In this document: positions 61,180 through 64,000 of the stretch, one piece after another
How positions within the stretch are numbered: position 1 is the first letter of the stretch
How the letters are laid out: every line of letters begins with the position of its first letter
Origin: Pseudoduganella buxea
Lineage (GTDB): Bacteria; Pseudomonadota; Gammaproteobacteria; Burkholderiales; Burkholderiaceae_D
NCBI RefSeq assembly: GCF_009720835.1
Contig: NZ_WNKZ01000007.1
Span: 1-64,000, forward strand
Reading direction: 5' to 3'
DNA length: 64,000 nt
Position numbers and translations under genes: made by a program
Notes under the pieces: generated by a model
Seen by the model: the letters and a program-made list of their open reading frames with translations, nothing else
Told to the model about the DNA's origin: nothing
The model's database searches: none

Positions 61180-62376
61180 TTAGTCGGGGCGCTGCGGGTT
61201 GACAGGCCGCCCGCCGGCGTCGAACCGCTCGGCCACCAGCACGTCGTCGATGCCAAGGGTAGCCAGGGCGTCGCGCACGTCGTCCACTTCCAGTTGCAGG
61301 TCGCTGCCCAGGTCGAACGGCCGCTCGCCGCTGGCCAGCAGCGTGTCGCCGGCCATCAGCTGCACCCGCAGCACCATGTCGCCGCCGGCATCGGCAGGTG
61401 CGATCACGGCCGTCGCGGGCCCTGCGTGGGCCGCCAGCGCTTCGTTCAGGACGGCCATCAGCGCCAGCATGGCGCGCTCCGCCATGCCCTGCTGGCGGGC
61501 ACCGAAGAACAGGTCCTGGTAGAGGAAGTTCAGCTGCAACGAAGCGGCCCGCTCGCCCGTGGCGAGGCAGCGCGCCACCAGCGGCGCGGCGTCCTCGGTC
61601 CACTGGCGGTAGCGTTCCATGCGCGCGGCAAAATAGGCATCGGCTGCCGCTTCGCCCTCCGGCACCCGGTAGAACGGGTCGTCGGCGCGCTTCAGGGCAA
61701 AGCCCACCAGGAAGCGCAGCTCCACCGCCTCGTCGCCCGGGCCGAAGCCGGACGGCTGCCAGCCGGCGATGCTGCGCAGCAGGGCGGGCGCCTCGCTGAC
61801 CTTTTTTTCCGTCAGCGCGGCGGCCGCCTCGCGCGCCATCGCGTTCAACTGGCTGTAGGTGATGCGGGCCGCTTCTTCGGCATCGTAGGCGTGGCGTACC
61901 AGCACGATCTTGGCCCGTTCGCTTTCCAGCCCGCCCGTGCGAAAACTTGCCAGCAGCGCCTCGTAGGCCTCCTCGTCCTGGAAGCCTTCTGCTTCCACCA
62001 GCCCGCCCTTGCTGTGCACGAACAGGGGAATGGCAAAGGCGTCGATTTCCTGCACCGGTGCGTTGTCGCGGCGCAGCTGGACGCTGGCGGCCGCTTCCTC
62101 GACAGCCGCACGCAGCAGCTGCCAGGCGCCGACATCCTCGTGACTGGCCAGGTCGATGGCGCCGTACAGGATGTCGTCCTTGCCCTGGGCCAGGTAGCGC
62201 CGCACGGTGCGGCCGAAGTCGGCGTTCTTGCGCGCCAGCTCGTCCGCCTCGGACTCGGCTTCTTCCTGCTCGGCCAGGTCCAGCGCCAGGCCGCACAGGG
62301 CGGCGATCAGCACTTCTTCCTTTTCCTCGGCGGGCGGGGCGGACTTGCGGGGGGCGGGGCGTTTATTCTTGGGCAT
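61180..62376 (-). CDS. DUF2863-like conserved protein
   Basis: A 398-aa protein with a basic, Lys/Pro-rich start (PKNKRPAPRKSAPP), an acidic helix (AEQEEAESEADELARKN), and a long mixed domain. It has no signal, membrane helix or known motif. It matches the pattern of DUF2863, a family mostly seen in Burkholderiales, but I can only judge this from general resemblance. The ATG at 62376 is chosen; the frame extending to 63027 overlaps the HDOD gene and is a shadow. It lies downstream of the HDOD gene, 56 bp away on the same strand, so co-transcription is possible. Confidence 0.65.
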   Translation of the reverse strand: MPKNKRPAPRKSAPPAEEKEEVLIAALCGLALDLAEQEEAESEADELARKNADFGRTVRRYLAQGKDDILYGAIDLASHEDVGAWQLLRAAVEEAAASVQLRRDNAPVQEIDAFAIPLFVHSKGGLVEAEGFQDEEAYEALLASFRTGGLESERAKIVLVRHAYDAEEAARITYSQLNAMAREAAAALTEKKVSEAPALLRSIAGWQPSGFGPGDEAVELRFLVGFALKRADDPFYRVPEGEAAADAYFAARMERYRQWTEDAAPLVARCLATGERAASLQLNFLYQDLFFGARQQGMAERAMLALMAVLNEALAAHAGPATAVIAPADAGGDMVLRVQLMAGDTLLASGERPFDLGSDLQLEVDDVRDALATLGIDDVLVAERFDAGGRPVNPQRPD

Positions 62377-62432
62377 GATGGAACCGGCGCAAATTGGAGT
62401 GGCGCCGATTCTAACCGATCGGGCAGGGCCGA

Positions 62433-63296
62433 TCAGTGATGCTCGATATGGAAGGTCTCGTGCAGTTCGTCGAGCAGGTCCTCGGCCTCGTCGGCTTCCA
62501 GGCCCAGGTGGCGGCAGGCCGGCTCGCCGCCTTTTTCCCATTCCAGCGACGCGCCGTTGCCGTGGTAGCGCTGGATGCCCCGTTCGGCCAGCACCGAGGC
62601 GGCCACCAGCGAGCGGATGGCGTCGTCGGTGGCTTCGTCGTCCAGCACGGCGTAGTCGTGGTGATGCAGGATGGCCCACGACACGTCCGGCGACAGGCCC
62701 CAGTTGCGTGCCAGCAGGCAGCCGATGGCGGCGTGGTTGGTGGCGTGGCGCGCATCCTCGATGGCGGTGAAGCCACGTTCGCCGTCTTCGGCCGCGATGG
62801 CCAGGGTGTCGGCATAGTCCGTGAAGCGGTCCATCAGCAGCGGCACGCCGATGTCGCAGAACAGGCCGAAGGTGTGCGAGATGTCCGGTGGGGCGATGCG
62901 CAGGCGGCGTGAAATGAACACCAGCGCCTGGGCGCGGCGGGCCGACGTGTCCCAGAACTGGTTCAGCGAGCCGTCCTTGCCGTCGATGGCCTGGCGTGCC
63001 AGCAGCCCCGTCATCAGGGCCGCGCACTGGTTAATACCGAGGAAATTGATGGCCTGCTCGACCGACTTGGCCTTGCGGGCGGCGCCGAAGTAGGGCGAGT
63101 TCGCCAGTTTCAATAGCGCCCCGGACATGCCGACGTCGTTGCCGATGATGCGCGCGATGCGGCGCGGCGACGGGTCGTCCTCCGCCAGTTCCCGCTGCAA
63201 ATCGACCAGCAGGCTGGGACGGGGCGGAATGCGGATCGAGCGCAGCAGGGCATCCTCGACGGAGGAATCCTTGGCGGGAGCGTGGGCTGTCGTCAT
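62433..63296 (-). CDS. HDOD-domain signalling protein
   Basis: A 287-aa protein filled by one HDOD domain (about residues 18-215): LLRSIRIPPRPSLL at the start, SGALLKLANSPYFG, and INFLGINQCAAL. HDOD proteins are relatives of HD phosphohydrolases that mostly lack a metal site and act as signalling adaptors, in motility, c-di-GMP or stress paths. The HHHDYAV segment near residue 208 is present, but the HD metal pair is not clear. The ATG at 63296 is used. It is divergent from the alkyladenine glycosylase gene. Confidence 0.85.
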   Translation of the reverse strand: MTTAHAPAKDSSVEDALLRSIRIPPRPSLLVDLQRELAEDDPSPRRIARIIGNDVGMSGALLKLANSPYFGAARKAKSVEQAINFLGINQCAALMTGLLARQAIDGKDGSLNQFWDTSARRAQALVFISRRLRIAPPDISHTFGLFCDIGVPLLMDRFTDYADTLAIAAEDGERGFTAIEDARHATNHAAIGCLLARNWGLSPDVSWAILHHHDYAVLDDEATDDAIRSLVAASVLAERGIQRYHGNGASLEWEKGGEPACRHLGLEADEAEDLLDELHETFHIEHH

Positions 63297-63504
63297 GATG
63301 GTTTGATAGGGACTGCAATGGCGCCATTATCGCCTGTTTCGTTGCGGCAATACCATCCGGCGTCAGGAAAATCTTCGATTTCTGTGTCTAAAACAGCCTA
63401 TCTGCGCCCTTTCGATGGCGAAAAGACAGCCCTATTTGTCAGCTTGCCAAGGCTGCCGGGCTTGCCGCGCGCGCCGCCGGACGCGGCCGCGCTACAATCG
63501 GCGC

Positions 63505-64000
63505 ATGTCTACTCGCGTCTCTAGTGTTCTTGCAGGAATCGATTTCGAAGCCCCCGCGCAGGACGTCGCCCGCCTGCTGATCGGGGTCACGGTACTGGTC
63601 GATGGCGTCGGCGGGCGCATTGTCGAGACGGAGGCGTACGACCGGGAAGATCCCGCGTCGCATGCGTTTTCCGGCCCCACCTTGCGCAATATGGCCATGT
63701 TCGGCCCCGCCGCCCACGCCTACGTCTACCGCTCCTACGGCATCCACTGGTGCCTGAACTTCGTCTGCCGCGAGGCCGAGCATGGCGCCGGGGTGCTGAT
63801 CCGCGCCATCGAGCCGGTGCAGGGCCTGGAGACGATGCGGGCCCGGCGCGGCGTGGAGGAAGCGTGGCAGCTGTGCTCCGGCCCCGGCAAGGTGTGCCAG
63901 GCGCTGGCCGTCACGCGCGAGCACAACGGCCTGTCGCTGGCGGCGCCGCCCTTCCAGCTGCTGCCGCGCACGGAGGAAGTCGAGATCGTCGCCGGGCCCC
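63505..64000 (+). CDS. DNA-3-methyladenine glycosylase, AAG/MPG family (partial)
   Basis: The first 165 codons of a gene cut by the window edge. It starts at ATG 63505 and shows the AAG family pattern: [16 protein letters not shown] with the catalytic-site Glu and the substrate-pocket His, [16 protein letters not shown], and [22 protein letters not shown] follows. It excises alkylated purines and hypoxanthine from DNA. Full members are about 190-210 aa, so only the C-terminus is missing. Confidence 0.92.
   Translation, partial: MSTRVSSVLAGIDFEAPAQDVARLLIGVTVLVDGVGGRIVETEAYDREDPASHAFSGPTLRNMAMFGPAAHAYVYRSYGIHWCLNFVCREAEHGAGVLIRAIEPVQGLETMRARRGVEEAWQLCSGPGKVCQALAVTREHNGLSLAAPPFQLLPRTEEVEIVAGP

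Overview
The window is GC-rich DNA from what is most likely a betaproteobacterium of the Oxalobacteraceae (Massilia / Duganella / Pseudoduganella-like). This is inferred from the mix of families: PEP-CTERM exported proteins, a DUF2863-type protein, a stand-alone infA with a basic tail, a zinc-free type-B L31, a hut locus using the HutF/HutG route, and very large hybrid histidine kinases. It reads as chromosome. No phage, plasmid, insertion sequence, CRISPR array or rRNA operon was seen.

Layout. 0-1.5 kb: two tandem PEP-CTERM proteins with an EF-hand-like loop. 1.6-6.1 kb: a sugar-acid oxidation cluster (SMP-30 lactonase, ketoglutaric semialdehyde dehydrogenase, KdgD, FCD-type GntR regulator) with a 20-bp palindromic operator. 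6.2-9.2 kb: a textbook SOS box before an unknown small gene, a DeoR regulator overlapping an MFS transporter, and a small HTH-like protein behind a triple 14-bp repeat of start sites. 9.3-19.2 kb: universal stress protein, tRNA-Leu(CAA), a large APC-type transporter, a DUF6445-like oxygenase, a divergent FtsH-like protease, a periplasmic binding protein and an ArnT-like glycosyltransferase. 19.2-21.5 kb: rpmE2, rho, trxA. 21.7-35 kb: two giant hybrid sensor kinases, each followed by a second signalling protein, with hutC, ada and a 2OG-Fe oxygenase between them. 35.8-39.4 kb: amidohydrolase, aldo/keto reductase, LysR. 39.4-48.3 kb: a contiguous hut operon (hutU-hutH-hutG-hutF-hutD-hutI) ending in a fused binding-protein/permease gene, with two HutC-like operators in its promoter. 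48.4-55.3 kb: small single genes and pairs (GNAT, DMT exporter, DUF962, hypoxanthine-DNA glycosylase, tautomerase, aldolase, DUF2892-ECF sigma-AhpD operon, isochorismatase-like, kptA), then an unexplained transcribed element and infA. 55.4-64 kb: hydrolases, two paralogous peptidase-like/TPR lipoproteins flanking a CocE-type peptidase, a DUF2863-like protein, an HDOD protein and the start of an alkyladenine glycosylase gene.

How the genes work together. The hut genes form a full histidine-to-glutamate route with its own putative importer. HutC is encoded 12 kb away, beside ada. The sugar-acid cluster covers only the lower part of a pathway (keto-deoxyglucarate to 2-oxoglutarate), so the upper enzymes must lie elsewhere. 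DNA-damage functions recur without being clustered: ada, an oxygenase coupled to it, a hypoxanthine glycosylase, an alkyladenine glycosylase and the SOS-box gene.

The most interesting unexplained signals are the SOS-box gene at 6.2 kb, the roughly 250-nt structured element at 54.7-54.97 kb, the mini-ORF cascade at 8.74 kb, and a set of palindromes at five loci whose arms differ but whose centre is always close to GTCTGAC.
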